Shown: piece by piece, positions 19,050-28,101 of the stretch
Layout of the letters: every line of letters begins with the position of its first letter
Position numbering within the stretch: the first letter of the stretch is position 1
Assembly: GCF_002920635.1 (NCBI RefSeq)
Contig: NZ_PQSR01000041.1
Coordinates: 1-58,979, forward strand
Reading direction: 5' to 3'
Source of the DNA: Streptomyces sp. Ru72
Lineage (GTDB): Bacteria; Actinomycetota; Actinomycetes; Streptomycetales; Streptomycetaceae
DNA length: 58,979 nucleotides
Notes under the pieces: generated by a model
Told to the model about the DNA's origin: nothing
What the model saw: the letters and a program-made list of their open reading frames with translations, nothing else
Databases searched by the model: none
Translations under genes and position numbers: made by a program

Positions 19050-21241
19050 ACGGGGCGGCGGAGGAACGCCCCTGGGCGGGCGGGCAGCAGAGCGGCGGCC
19101 GAGCGCAGCGCCCTGCCGACGCGGCCCGCCGTGCGCTGCGCGAGGCACGGGAGCGCGAGCGCGCCGACGGTGTGGCGGAAGGCGTGGAGCCTCCCGCCCG
19201 AGTCGAGCCTTCTGCCCGGGTCGGGTCCTCTGCCCGGGTCGAGCCCTCCGCCGGGGGAGCGGATGCCGTCCTCCCCGAGCCGGAGGTGAAGCCGACGGCC
19301 ACCCGGCCGGGCGATGCGGCGCGAGCGGCGCTGCGGCGGGCGAACACGGAGCGCCGGAGCACCCGGCTTGCGGACGAGCCGGAGGAGGGGCCGAAGGAGG
19401 GAGAACCTGCGGAAACGCGGCGGACCGCAGCACCCCCGGCCACAGCTCCCCCAGCCGCCGCGCGGGAGACCGCGCCCGCCGCACGGCCCGGCGACATCGC
19501 ACGCGAGGCGCTGCGGACAGCACGGAAGGAAGCGGAACGGGACCGCGCGGACAGCCGTGCCACCGAGGCCGAGGTACGGCGCCGATCCGGCAGCCCGGAT
19601 CCGGCCCGCTCCCAGGAGGGCGCCGCCGAGCCGTCCGGCGCCGAGGAGACCCCCGCCCACCGGGCATCCGTCGCCGCGACGAGGCCGACGGGTGCTCGCG
19701 CCCGCCGCAGCACTCGTCCGGCGGGCGGCCGCCAGGCCCGGGACGTACGGGCGCTCCTCGCCGGTGCCTTCGAACTGCCGGCGTCGGCGGCACCGCGGAG
19801 CGGGAGCGGGCCCGCCGCGCGGGAACCCGGCGAGCGGAGCCACACACCCTCGCCCTCCCCACGCGAGACACCGAGCCCGCCCCCACGGCGGTGGCAGGGC
19901 CCACCCGAACCGTCCGCCGGGCCCCGCGGTACGCAGGCCGGCGCGCCCCCGGTCGCCCCCCGCTACCCGCGGTCGATGGCCGCCCCCGGTCGTGACGGCG
20001 AGCTGCGGCGTACCTTCGCGGCGCTCCCCGCCCGTCCGGTGCGTGACCGCGACCGGTTCGCCGAGACGTGGTGGGGCAACGCCTGGGTGTCCGCGTTGGA
20101 GGAAGGGGCCCTCGACGCGGCACGCCTGGCGCGGGGGAGGGCGTACGCGGGGCGGGGGAACGTGGACGCCATCACCGTCACCCCGGGGCTCGTGGTGGCG
20201 TACGTGCAAGGCAGCCGGCCCCGGCCGTACCGTGTGCAGGTGCGGCTCAGGACGTTCTCCGACGAGGAGTGGGACCTCTTCCTGGACGCCGCCGCCGAGC
20301 GGCCCGCGCACATCGCCGCGCTGCTGGACAAGCAGATGCCGCAGTCCCTCGCCGAGTGCGGGGTCCGCCTGCTCCCCGGCGCCGGAGACCTCGAACCCCA
20401 CTGCAGCTGCCCCGACTTCGGCCACCCCTGCAAGCACGCGGCCGCCGTCTGCTACCAGACCGCGCACCTGCTCGACCGCGACCCCTTCGTCCTGCTCCTG
20501 CTGCGCGGCCGTGGCGAGCGTGACGTGCTCGACGCCCTGTCACGGCGCAACGCGGCCCGCGCGGCCCGGGCCGACCGGGACCGCAGGCCCGCCCCCGCCC
20601 CCGGCATACGCGCCCGGGACGCCCTGGCCCGCCGCACCCGGCCGCCGCTCCCCGCGCCCCTGCCCCCGCCCGCCCACCCCGAGCAGCCACCGGTCTACCC
20701 GGACGCTCCGGGCGGCCCCGACTCGTTCGCGCTGGACCAGCTCGCCACGGACGCCGCCGCCCGCGCGCACGCCCTGCTGACCACCGGGCACGACCCGGTC
20801 GGGGAACTGACGCTGTGGCAGGACGCGGTGCGGCTCGCCGCCGCCCGCCCCGGCTCGGGCCTCACCGCAGGAAGCCGGGCGCTGTACGCGTCGCTGGCCG
20901 CCGCCACCGGGCGGACACCGGCCGACCTGGCGCGGGCGGTCGCCGCCTGGCGGCAGGGCGGGAGGGAAGCCCTCGCCGTGCTGGAGGAGCCCTGGGACCC
21001 GCCGGCCGGCCGCTTCGACCGCGCCCGTCCCCTGCTCCTGGCCGCGGACCTGCCCGCCTTCCGCCCGTGGCGCAACCGCCTCACCCATCCCGACGGCCAT
21101 GTCCAGCTCCGTCTCGGCCAGGACGGCCTGTGGTACGCGTACGAGTCGGAACCGGACCGTGACGACTGGTGGCCCCGGGGCACCCCCGACCCCGACCCGG
21201 TCGGCGCCCTGACCGGACTCGGGGCGCCGGGGGAGGGCTGA
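19046..21241 (+). CDS. SWIM zinc-finger protein with a long low-complexity N-terminus
   Basis: A 731-residue protein. The conserved part begins near residue 330 (FAETWWGNAWVSALEEGALD) and contains the SWIM zinc site CxC-x6-CxH with ligands C453, C455, C462 and H464 (CSCPDFGHPCKH). Residues 1-310 are rich in A, R, E and P and include three spaced copies of a basic helix, DAARRALREARERERAD (25-41), GDAARAALRRANTERRSTR (89-107) and a similar GDIAREALRTARKEAERDR (~149-168). GTG at 19046 overlaps the helicase stop. SWIM domains bind DNA or protein, so it is probably the helicase's partner. The N-terminal repeats may be DNA-binding or disordered linkers. Confidence 0.88.
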
Positions 21242-21703
21242 CACGGGGGCGTCCCGGGATCGCCCCAAGGGGCCGGCGCAGACCTACGGGTTCAGGACCG
21301 TCACGGTTCCCACGCCACCGTCCGCGCCGTCACCGGCCCGGTCAGCCCCGACGGAGCCGCCTGGACAGACGGAGCTTCACCGGCCCCCGAGCCGCGCGGA
21401 CCTTGCGGATCTCGAAGTCCATCGCACCGCTTGAGCTGGGGTGTTGCGACGACCACTGGAACCGAGGCATACCTGACGGGGCCTCTTCGTGTGGCTGGTC
21501 ACGATGGTCTGAGGGCTCCTTCGTGGGCTCCGTTGTACTCGGGCTCGCCGCTGTCGAGCACCCGGAGCAGGCACCTGGTGACGCCCGGCGTGCTGCGGCC
21601 GATGCGAGCATGCGGCATGGGTACTTCCCCTCGCGAACGAGGTCGTAGCCCTTCGCCGTCGAAGGAGCCGTGCGACAGCCTCACTCCCTTGCTGCCGTCG
21701 TCG
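21242..21703. other. 462-bp gap with no recognised gene
   Basis: Frames on both strands were read. None shows a family motif, a start with a ribosome-binding site, or sustained GC3 bias. One minus frame (ending near 21342) reads AMDFEIRKVRAARGPVKLRL, which looks protein-like but is not recognised. This is the boundary between core genes and the peptide locus. Confidence 0.6.
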
Positions 21704-21735
21704 TGTATCGCCCATGTATGGCCGCTCCCTAGCGT
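21704..21735 (+). promoter_or_regulatory. SARP-type promoter of the ABC permease/ATPase operon
   Basis: Heptamers TGTATCG (21704-21710) and TGTATGG (21715-21721) are direct repeats with an 11-bp period. The second ends exactly 8 bp before the -10 box TAGCGT (21730-21735). This is the established geometry of SARP operators, where the repeats stand in for the -35. GGAGG (21745-21749) and the ATG at 21754 follow. Confidence 0.75.
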
Positions 21736-21753
21736 GACGCCGATGGAGGCGCC

Positions 21754-24615
21754 ATGTGGGGAATGATCACCGGTCAGCTGCGCAGGCAGTTCGTGCGGAC
21801 GTCGACGTTGCTGGTCGGTGTGCTGGTGGCCACGGCCGGGTTCACTCTGCTGACCGGGTCCGTGGAGACCTCACGCCTGACGGTGAAGGCGTCCGCCGAC
21901 GCCAACTTCCGTGCCGCGTACGACATTCTCGTGCGGCCTGCCGGTGCGCGGACCGGGCGCGAGGAGTCCGTCGGCCAGGTGCGGCCCAATTTCCTGTCCG
22001 GGCAGTTCGGTGGGATAACTCCCGGTCAATGGCGGGAGATCGCCGATCTACGAGGGGTGGAGATCGCCGCTCCCGTGGCGATGCTCGGCTATGTGCAGGC
22101 CGGGACGCACGCCCGGGTCGATGTGACCGGACGGCTCGACCCCGCGGCCGACCGGCAGCTGCTGCGGCTGCGCAACACCTGGACCACGGACCGGTCCCTG
22201 AGCAAGGCCCAGGACCCGGGTTCGGTGTACGTCTACGTCACGAGCAACCCGGTCGTGCTGCCGGATGCCACATCGACGGCCAAAGACCCGAGTTGGAGGA
22301 GTCTGTACACGTACCGCGGACGGCACCTGACCGAGGTCGGTGACGTGCTGAGCCAGGGGGACAGCCCCTGCGACGAGGGCGAGATGCCTCCGCTCGAGGT
22401 GCTGCCCGGGGGGAAGTTCGAGCCGCTGTGTTCCCTTCGTACGGTCTCCTCGTACGGCGGTGGCGCGGTCAACGACCAGCTCGACCCCGCCCAGCGCAGC
22501 GAACTCGTCGTCGTGCAGCGGCATGCGGACGGCACCTTCACCAGCGGCACGGACGTGCACAACCGCACGACCTCCCGCCGCGCCGTAGTCGACATCGACT
22601 GGTCGATGACGCTGCTGCTCGCCGCCGTCGATCCCGAGCAGGAGGCCCGGCTGGTCGGGGTGGACCGGGCGATGACCTCCGGCCGGTATCTGAAGGACGG
22701 TGAGAAGCCCGCCATGGACACGGCGCGCGGGGCGGGGTTCGAGGACATTCCGCTGATCAGTACGGACCAGCCCTATCTGGACGAGCAGTTGAGCACGTCG
22801 GTCTCAAGCGTCACGGGAACGCTTCCGAAGCTTTGCGGGCGTGGTGGGAAGGAGCTGCGCGGTCTGCTGGCCGGGCTGCCTGTCAGCCCCGGGGCGACCA
22901 CGCGCGCCGACGCCGACACCGTGTTCCGGCGGTCGGTCGCGGACGGCACGATCGACGTCAACCCCTTCGTCGTCCTCCAGGCCGGAGCCCCCCGCTACGC
23001 GGCCGGCGGGGGAGTGCTGCGGCCGGTACCCGTCGCGTCGGACAGCGGTGAGCTGTGGCGGCAGTCGACGTACGGCGGCGATCTGCCGGCGTGGTTCGTT
23101 CAGGACACGGCGTTCCGGCCGGTGACGAGGTTGCCCGGAACCGACGCGAGCCAGGACCACTTCCCGCAGTTCAGGGTGGTCGGCACCTACGCCGTCGAGC
23201 GACTGAAGGGCTTCTCGAAACTGTCCGAGGTGCCCCTGGAGACCTACCGGCCGCCCGTCGCCCGCGCCGCCGACGAGGCCAGCCGCGTCGCACTCGGCGG
23301 CCAGGCGCTCGCTCCCAACAGCAACCCGGGCGGCTACCTCGCCACCCCGCCGCAACTGCTCACCACCCTCCAGTCGGTGGAGGCCGTCACCGGTCCGGAC
23401 TCCCCGCACGCGAAGGACCCGATCTCCGCGGTACGGGTCAGGGTCGCGGGTGTGCACGGAACGGACGAGGCGTCCCGGGAACGAATCCGCGCGGTCGCCG
23501 AGGCGATCACCACCCGCACCGGGCTCGACGTGGACATCACGGCAGGTTCCTCCCCGGCGCCGCAGGACGTGGCACTGGGGAAGGGCAAGTTCGGGCGGCC
23601 CGCGCTCGCGCTGACGGAGAACTGGACCGCCAAGGGCACCGCCGTGGCACTCGTCGAGGCCGCCGACCGCAAGAGCGTGCTGCTCTTCGGCCTGGTGCTC
23701 GGCGTGTGCGCACTGTTTCTCGGCAACGCCGTGGCCGCCTCCGTACGCACCCGTCAGCGCGAACTGGCCGTCCTCGCCTGCACCGGCTGGACGGGCGCCC
23801 GCCTCGCCGGCCTCGTCCTCGGTGAGGTCGCCCTGGTCGCAGCCGTGGCCGGTGCCGCCGGTGCCGGGGCCTCGTTCCCGCTGGGCTGGGCCTTCGGTCT
23901 CGACGTCACCGCGGGGCGCGCGCTGCTCGCGATACCGCTGGTGGTGGCCACGGCCCTGCTGGCCGGGGCGCTTCCGGCGATCCGGGCGGGACGGCCGTAT
24001 CCCGCGCAGGCGCTGCGGGGCTCGGTTGCCGGGCCGCGGCGGGCCCGGCGCGCCGGGCGCGGACGCACGCTGCCCGGCCTCGCGGTCAGCGGGGCGCTGC
24101 GTACGCCGTCCCGTTCGGCGCTCGGCGCGCTGGCGCTCGCGGTGGGGGTGGCCGCGGTCTCCCTGGTCACGGCGGTCGTGTGGACGTTCCAGGGCGAGGT
24201 CCAGGGCACGCTCCTCGGCGAGGCGGTCTCCCTCGAGGTGCGCGGGGTCGATGTGGCCGCGGCCGTACTCACCGCGGCCCTGGGGGTGTTCGCCCTCGCC
24301 GATGTCCTCTATCTCGACAGCTGTGAACGGGACGGGGAGTTCGCCATGCTGCGGGCCTGCGGCTGGGCCGACACCGAGGTCATGCGACTGGTCGTCGCGC
24401 AGGGGGCGGTGATCGCCGTGGCGGGCGCGGGGGTCGGCGCCGCGACGGGGCTCGGACTGACCGTGGCCTTCACCGGCTCGATTCCGGCGGGCCTGCCGGT
24501 GGCGGTGGGCGCGGTCGCGGTGGCGGGAGTGCTGGCGGCCGTGGCGGGCAGCGTCGTCGCGGCCGGCCTCGCGGTGCGGCGGTCGCCGGCCGGGCCGTTG
24601 GCCGAAGAGGGGTGA
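21754..24615 (+). CDS. FtsX/MacB-type ABC transporter permease
   Basis: A 953-residue membrane protein with one N-terminal helix (STLLVGVLVATAGFTLLTGS), an extracytoplasmic domain of about 600 residues, and a C-terminal set of helices: LLFGLVLGVCALFLGNAVAA, LGEVALVAAVAGAAGAGASF, ALLAIPLVVATALLAGALPA, ALGALALAVGVAAVSLVTAV, the FALADVLYLD region, and two more before the end. Two FtsX-like permease cores are thus present. GGAGG at 6-bp spacing supports ATG at 21754. Its ATPase follows. MacB-like pairs export or extrude peptides and often confer self-protection. A SARP-type promoter shared with the peptide precursor suggests it is the immunity or efflux pump for that peptide. Confidence 0.85.
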   Translation: MWGMITGQLRRQFVRTSTLLVGVLVATAGFTLLTGSVETSRLTVKASADANFRAAYDILVRPAGARTGREESVGQVRPNFLSGQFGGITPGQWREIADLRGVEIAAPVAMLGYVQAGTHARVDVTGRLDPAADRQLLRLRNTWTTDRSLSKAQDPGSVYVYVTSNPVVLPDATSTAKDPSWRSLYTYRGRHLTEVGDVLSQGDSPCDEGEMPPLEVLPGGKFEPLCSLRTVSSYGGGAVNDQLDPAQRSELVVVQRHADGTFTSGTDVHNRTTSRRAVVDIDWSMTLLLAAVDPEQEARLVGVDRAMTSGRYLKDGEKPAMDTARGAGFEDIPLISTDQPYLDEQLSTSVSSVTGTLPKLCGRGGKELRGLLAGLPVSPGATTRADADTVFRRSVADGTIDVNPFVVLQAGAPRYAAGGGVLRPVPVASDSGELWRQSTYGGDLPAWFVQDTAFRPVTRLPGTDASQDHFPQFRVVGTYAVERLKGFSKLSEVPLETYRPPVARAADEASRVALGGQALAPNSNPGGYLATPPQLLTTLQSVEAVTGPDSPHAKDPISAVRVRVAGVHGTDEASRERIRAVAEAITTRTGLDVDITAGSSPAPQDVALGKGKFGRPALALTENWTAKGTAVALVEAADRKSVLLFGLVLGVCALFLGNAVAASVRTRQRELAVLACTGWTGARLAGLVLGEVALVAAVAGAAGAGASFPLGWAFGLDVTAGRALLAIPLVVATALLAGALPAIRAGRPYPAQALRGSVAGPRRARRAGRGRTLPGLAVSGALRTPSRSALGALALAVGVAAVSLVTAVVWTFQGEVQGTLLGEAVSLEVRGVDVAAAVLTAALGVFALADVLYLDSCERDGEFAMLRACGWADTEVMRLVVAQGAVIAVAGAGVGAATGLGLTVAFTGSIPAGLPVAVGAVAVAGVLAAVAGSVVAAGLAVRRSPAGPLAEEG

Positions 24616-24658
24616 ACCAAGAAGGATGGACAGAGATACGGAGAGGGGAGAGAACCCT

Positions 24659-25351
24659 ATGGGGGACGGTGCGTCGGTCCTGGTGGAGGACCTGCACAAG
24701 AGCTTCGGCACCGGTGACGGGCTGATCAAGGCGGTCGACGGCATCAGCCTGGACATCCCGGCCGGACACAGCGTCGCCCTCGTCGGTGCCTCCGGCTCCG
24801 GCAAATCCACGCTGCTGCACCTCATCGGGGCCATCGAACGGGCCGATGCGGGACGGGTGTCGGTGGACGGCCAGGACGTCACCGCGCTGGGGCGGCGGGC
24901 CGCCGCCGCGTACCGGCGCACGGTGGGGTTCGTGTTCCAGCGGTTCCATCTGCTGCCGGGCCTGAGCGCGCTGGACAACGTGCTGGCTCCCGTGCTGCCC
25001 CGCAAGGTCGGCTTCGACCGGGACGCACGCGCCCGCGAACTCCTCGCGGCGGTGGGCCTTCAGGGACGGGAGTCGGCGTTGCCCTCGCAACTGTCCGGCG
25101 GACAACAGCAGCGGGTCGCGGTGGCGCGGGCGCTGATCGCCCGGCCCCGGCTGCTGCTCGCCGACGAACCCACCGGGAGCCTGGACTCGGCGACCGGTGA
25201 GCAGATCATGGACCTGGTGGGCGAGTTGGCCGCCGAGCACGGCTGCACGCTTGTGGTGGCCACGCATGACATGGGGGTGGCGGAACGCTGCACGGACGTG
25301 CTGCGGGTACGGGACGGGCGGCTCGGCGAGGTGGCGGGCAGCGGGGCTTGA
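24659..25351 (+). CDS. ABC transporter ATP-binding protein (MacB/LolD type)
   Basis: A 230-residue ATPase with Walker A VGASGSGKSTLLHLI, Q-loop VFQRFHLLPGLS, signature LSGGQQQRVAVARAL, Walker B LLLADEPTGSLD, and H-loop VVATHDM, all intact. The ATG at 24659 is preceded by a strong GGGGAG; an in-frame ATG at 24626 is possible but lies against its own purine stretch. It follows the permease by 43 bp, and the short 'MacB-type' length with AxxYRRxxxGFVFQ agrees with an FtsX-like partner. Together they form a complete ABC pump of the antimicrobial-peptide efflux class. Confidence 0.9.
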   Translation: MGDGASVLVEDLHKSFGTGDGLIKAVDGISLDIPAGHSVALVGASGSGKSTLLHLIGAIERADAGRVSVDGQDVTALGRRAAAAYRRTVGFVFQRFHLLPGLSALDNVLAPVLPRKVGFDRDARARELLAAVGLQGRESALPSQLSGGQQQRVAVARALIARPRLLLADEPTGSLDSATGEQIMDLVGELAAEHGCTLVVATHDMGVAERCTDVLRVRDGRLGEVAGSGA

Positions 25352-25390
25352 GATCGGGGCGCGCCCGGTGAGCGGGGCGCAAGTGGTCCG

Positions 25391-25433
25391 CGTATCGGCG
25401 ATGTATGGCAGGCGTATGCCGTCCCCGTAGCGT
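25391..25433 (+). promoter_or_regulatory. SARP-type promoter of the peptide precursor gene
   Basis: Three heptamers, CGTATCG (25391-25397), TGTATGG (25402-25408) and CGTATGC (25413-25419), are spaced exactly 11 bp apart. The last ends 8 bp before TAGCGT (25428-25433). Layout and -10 box are the same as at 21704-21735. The predicted leader RNA is about 45 bases. Confidence 0.78.
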
Positions 25434-25484
25434 CATGGACGAACGCCGTCGTGACGAGCGACGGCCTCAATTGGGGGTTTTGTG

Positions 25485-25691
25485 ATGCGCACTCTGAACC
25501 GACTCGCAGACTCGGTCCTCGGCCGGGTGGTACCGCGCGCCGAGGCCGAGGCGAGCACCACGGAGTACTGGTGCCGCCGCGACACGAGCTGCGGCCCCCA
25601 GTACCCCAACGCCAAGGGGAACTGGCGTCGTTACTGCGAGTCACCGGGTACGAACTGCACCGCGTGGACGCTCTACTCCTGCTGTTACTGA
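25485..25691 (+). CDS. precursor of a six-cysteine secreted peptide (putative bacteriocin)
   Basis: A 68-residue protein. ATG at 25485 follows GGGGG at 7 bp; a GTG at 25482 adds one residue. Residues 1-23 (MRTLNRLADSVLGRVVPRAE, then AEA) look like a hydrophilic leader ending in an AEA that an S26 peptidase could cut. Residues 24-68 are a 45-residue aromatic core with Cys at core positions 7, 13, 28, 35, 43 and 44, ending SCCY, enough for three disulfides. Length and composition recall the myxobacterial bacteriocin fulvocin C (also 45 residues, Cys-rich), though I cannot align them here. No lanthionine or cyclase enzymes are near. The gene has its own SARP-type promoter and terminator. Neighbouring genes supply oxidation, cleavage, export and pumping functions. 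Confidence 0.75.
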   Translation: MRTLNRLADSVLGRVVPRAEAEASTTEYWCRRDTSCGPQYPNAKGNWRRYCESPGTNCTAWTLYSCCY

Positions 25692-26203
25692 CGCGGTTCC
25701 TGTCGTCCCCGGTGCTTGGCATCGGTCGCGCCCGGCCCCCCGTCGCACCCTGCGGCGGGGGGCCGGGCCTTTGTGCCGAGCACCACCGCGACCACCACGT
25801 CCACGGGTACGAGGCCGACGGTCCGTGAGTCCGTGCTCGACGCCGCGTTGTCGCCGAGCACCGCCATCAGCCCGGGCGGCACCCGGCCAGGGCACCCGGG
25901 AACCCCGGCCGGAACCGGGTCGCCCGGCAACGCCGCGACCCGCTTCACCCACAACCCGTCCCCCTCCGCGACCGGGCCCACCACACGGGCGCCGTCCGGC
26001 AGTTGCACCGGCAAAACGACCACCTGACCCACGCGCAGCCGACGGCCCGCAGAGCCACTGCGCCGCCCCGCGAGCGGCCCGCCTCCGCCCGCACGACCTC
26101 CGGTCCGACGGGCCAGGACCACCGCCCCGTCCCGCAGGTCGGGCTCCATGCTGTGCCCCCGTACGGTCACGAGCATCAGCCACCTGCCGAGCACCCGCTT
26201 CAC
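25685..26203 (-). CDS. S26 family signal peptidase
   Basis: A 172-residue type I-like signal peptidase. Box B with the nucleophile Ser is VRGHSMEPDLRDGAVVL (Ser near residue 18), the general-base Lys is in LWVKRVAALPGDPV, and box E is LGDNAASSTDSRTVGLVPVD. It is short and has almost no N-terminal membrane anchor. It starts GTG at 26203 overlapping the exporter stop (GTGA) and ends in the window's unusual TAA, overlapping the precursor's 3' end by seven bases on the opposite strand. As last gene of the SARP-led operon, it is the best candidate to remove the peptide leader, since the exporter has no C39 peptidase domain. Confidence 0.85.
   Translation of the reverse strand: MKRVLGRWLMLVTVRGHSMEPDLRDGAVVLARRTGGRAGGGGPLAGRRSGSAGRRLRVGQVVVLPVQLPDGARVVGPVAEGDGLWVKRVAALPGDPVPAGVPGCPGRVPPGLMAVLGDNAASSTDSRTVGLVPVDVVVAVVLGTKARPPAAGCDGGPGATDAKHRGRQEPRQ
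25730..25769 (+). terminator. terminator of the precursor gene, inside the facing peptidase gene
   Basis: A long GC stem (GCCCGGCCCCCCGTCGC with GCGGCGGGGGGCCGGGC, one G-T pair) around a 5-base loop, followed by TTT. It lies 38 bp after the precursor stop and within the 3' coding part of the convergent signal peptidase gene. Confidence 0.7.
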
Positions 26204-28101
26204 CCCGCGACCTCCTGCTCCCGGCCGGGCTCGCCCCCCTGAACCCCCGCCACCTCCCGCTCCGGCCCCGACGATTCCTCCCGGAACCCCGCCGCCTGTC
26301 CCCGGAACAGCTCGGCGTACCGTCCCGACGGCAACCTCATCAGCTCCTCATGCGGTCCTTCCTCCCGCACCGCACCCCCGTCGAGGAGCACGATCCGGTC
26401 CGCGGAGCGAACCTCGCTCAGCCGGTGCGAGATCAGCAGCCGGGCCTGGCCCCGCCCCAACCGCCGGATCACACCGGCCACTTCGGCCTGAGCATCCGGA
26501 TCGAGCCCCGACGTCGGTTCATCGAGCACGAACAGGTCCCGGTCCGCCCGCAGCAACGCCCGGGCCAGTGCGACCCGTTGCCACTGTCCGCCGGAGAGCA
26601 CGACACCGCTGTCCCGGTCGTTCGCCCCGAAGAACCCCCGGGTCAGCATCGTGTCGTACCCGGCCGGGAGACCCGCGAGGACCTGGTGCACCCCCGCCTC
26701 GCGCGCGGCTTCGACGACCTCCGGGCCGGGCGCGCCGGCGGGAGTGCGAACGGCCAGCGCCGGATCGCCGAGCGCGATGTTCTCCGCCGCCGTCATCTCG
26801 TACGAGACGAAGTCCTGGAAGACGACACTGAGCCTGTCCCGCAGCGACTCGGGCGTGTACTCCCGCAGATCCGTCCCGTCCCACAGGATCCGCCCCCGTT
26901 CGGGGTCGTAGAACCGGCAGAGCAGTTTGACCAGCGTGCTCTTGCCGGCCCCGTTCACGCCGACGAGACCCACGCTCTCCCCGGCGTGCACCGTCAGCGT
27001 CACGCCCCGCAGCACCCACGGCAGATCCGGGGCATAACGGAACCACACGTCGTCGAGGACGATCCGGTCGCGCAGGGGGCCCACGACCCGCCCTTCCGTG
27101 CCGGGCCGTGCGCCGCCCTCGGCCACGGCCACGTACTCGGCGAACACCAGCAGATGCTGATGGCCGTTGGCCACCGCCGTGACCGCCGAACCGAGTCCGC
27201 CCTGTACCGAGGCCACCGCCGCGAGGAACACGGAGAGGTCCCCGACGGTCAGCGTCCCGGCCGACACGCGTCCCACCGCCCACAGCAGTCCGCCGCCGGC
27301 GATGCCCGAAGCGAGCAGAGTGGGCAGGGAGTTGACGCTCAGACGTCGTACGTCGAGCCGGTGCCTGATCCGGTTGACGGCCCGCCGCTCGACGAGCATG
27401 CGCTCCCGCAGCACATCCCCGATGCCGAACAGCCGTATCTCCTTGGCCGCCGTCGTACCGCCGAGCAGCGTCGAGAAGAACGCCTCGCGGCGCTCGCCGG
27501 CCGTGACGCCTGCGAACGCCGCGGCTGTGGCCCGGGCCAGCCGCAGCTCCGCGACCAGCTTCGGTACGGCACCGAGCAGCACCAGTCCCGCAAGGACCGG
27601 GCTGACGGCGGCCAGCATTCCGGCGAACCCCACCAGCGTCCACCCCGACCGCAGCAGGATCAGGGCGCACTGCACCAGCTGTACGGGGGTGTCCTGGCCG
27701 GACTGCTGGGCGAGCCGGAGCCGGTCGAGCCGTACCGGATCCTCGTAGAGGTCCAGGCCCGGATGGGCGTTGACCGCACGGAACAGCCGATCCTGCGCGG
27801 TCAGCGCCACGGCCCGGGTGAGCACGCCCTGGCAGAGATCGTCGGCGTACGGCAGGAGCGCGAGCAGCACGCCGATCCCGGCCAGGGCCGCGGCGGTCGC
27901 GGTGACCTCGCGCGTCCCGTACCCGGTGAGCGAGTCGATCAGCCGCTTGGTCAGCCAGGCCGCCGCGACCGGCCCGGTGGCCTCGACGACGGCGAGCAGC
28001 AGGGTCGCCGCGAGGGCGCGGCGGTGCGCGCCGAGCGCGAGCCGCAGCGCCGTGGCCGCGACCCGGCGCCGGGACACGGGGTGCTGTGCCCGGTGCGTCA
28101 T
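26200..28101 (-). CDS. ABC exporter (fused permease and ATPase)
   Basis: A 633-residue half-transporter: N-terminal six-helix ABC_membrane domain (about 1-320, e.g. ATLLLAVVEATGPVAAAWLT) and C-terminal ATPase with Walker A GLVGVNGAGKSTLVKLL, Q-loop VVFQDFVSYEMTAAENIALG, signature LSGGQWQRVALARALL, Walker B LFVLDEPTSGLD, and H-loop LLISHRLSEV. There is no N-terminal C39 peptidase domain, unlike many bacteriocin exporters. ATG at 28101 overlaps the TlpA-like gene stop (ATGA). It is the likely exporter of the six-cysteine peptide, acting as a homodimer, with proteolysis left to the S26 peptidase encoded next. Confidence 0.88.
   Translation of the reverse strand: MTHRAQHPVSRRRVAATALRLALGAHRRALAATLLLAVVEATGPVAAAWLTKRLIDSLTGYGTREVTATAAALAGIGVLLALLPYADDLCQGVLTRAVALTAQDRLFRAVNAHPGLDLYEDPVRLDRLRLAQQSGQDTPVQLVQCALILLRSGWTLVGFAGMLAAVSPVLAGLVLLGAVPKLVAELRLARATAAAFAGVTAGERREAFFSTLLGGTTAAKEIRLFGIGDVLRERMLVERRAVNRIRHRLDVRRLSVNSLPTLLASGIAGGGLLWAVGRVSAGTLTVGDLSVFLAAVASVQGGLGSAVTAVANGHQHLLVFAEYVAVAEGGARPGTEGRVVGPLRDRIVLDDVWFRYAPDLPWVLRGVTLTVHAGESVGLVGVNGAGKSTLVKLLCRFYDPERGRILWDGTDLREYTPESLRDRLSVVFQDFVSYEMTAAENIALGDPALAVRTPAGAPGPEVVEAAREAGVHQVLAGLPAGYDTMLTRGFFGANDRDSGVVLSGGQWQRVALARALLRADRDLFVLDEPTSGLDPDAQAEVAGVIRRLGRGQARLLISHRLSEVRSADRIVLLDGGAVREEGPHEELMRLPSGRYAELFRGQAAGFREESSGPEREVAGVQGGEPGREQEVAG

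Noticed and set aside
22804..25005. Long minus-strand open frame opposite the ABC permease and ATPase
   Set aside because: It mirrors two genes with intact ABC motifs and has no motif of its own.
25485..25691. The Cys-rich peptide as a lanthipeptide or thiopeptide precursor
   Set aside because: No LanB, LanC, LanM, YcaO or cyclase gene is near, while disulfide-forming genes are.
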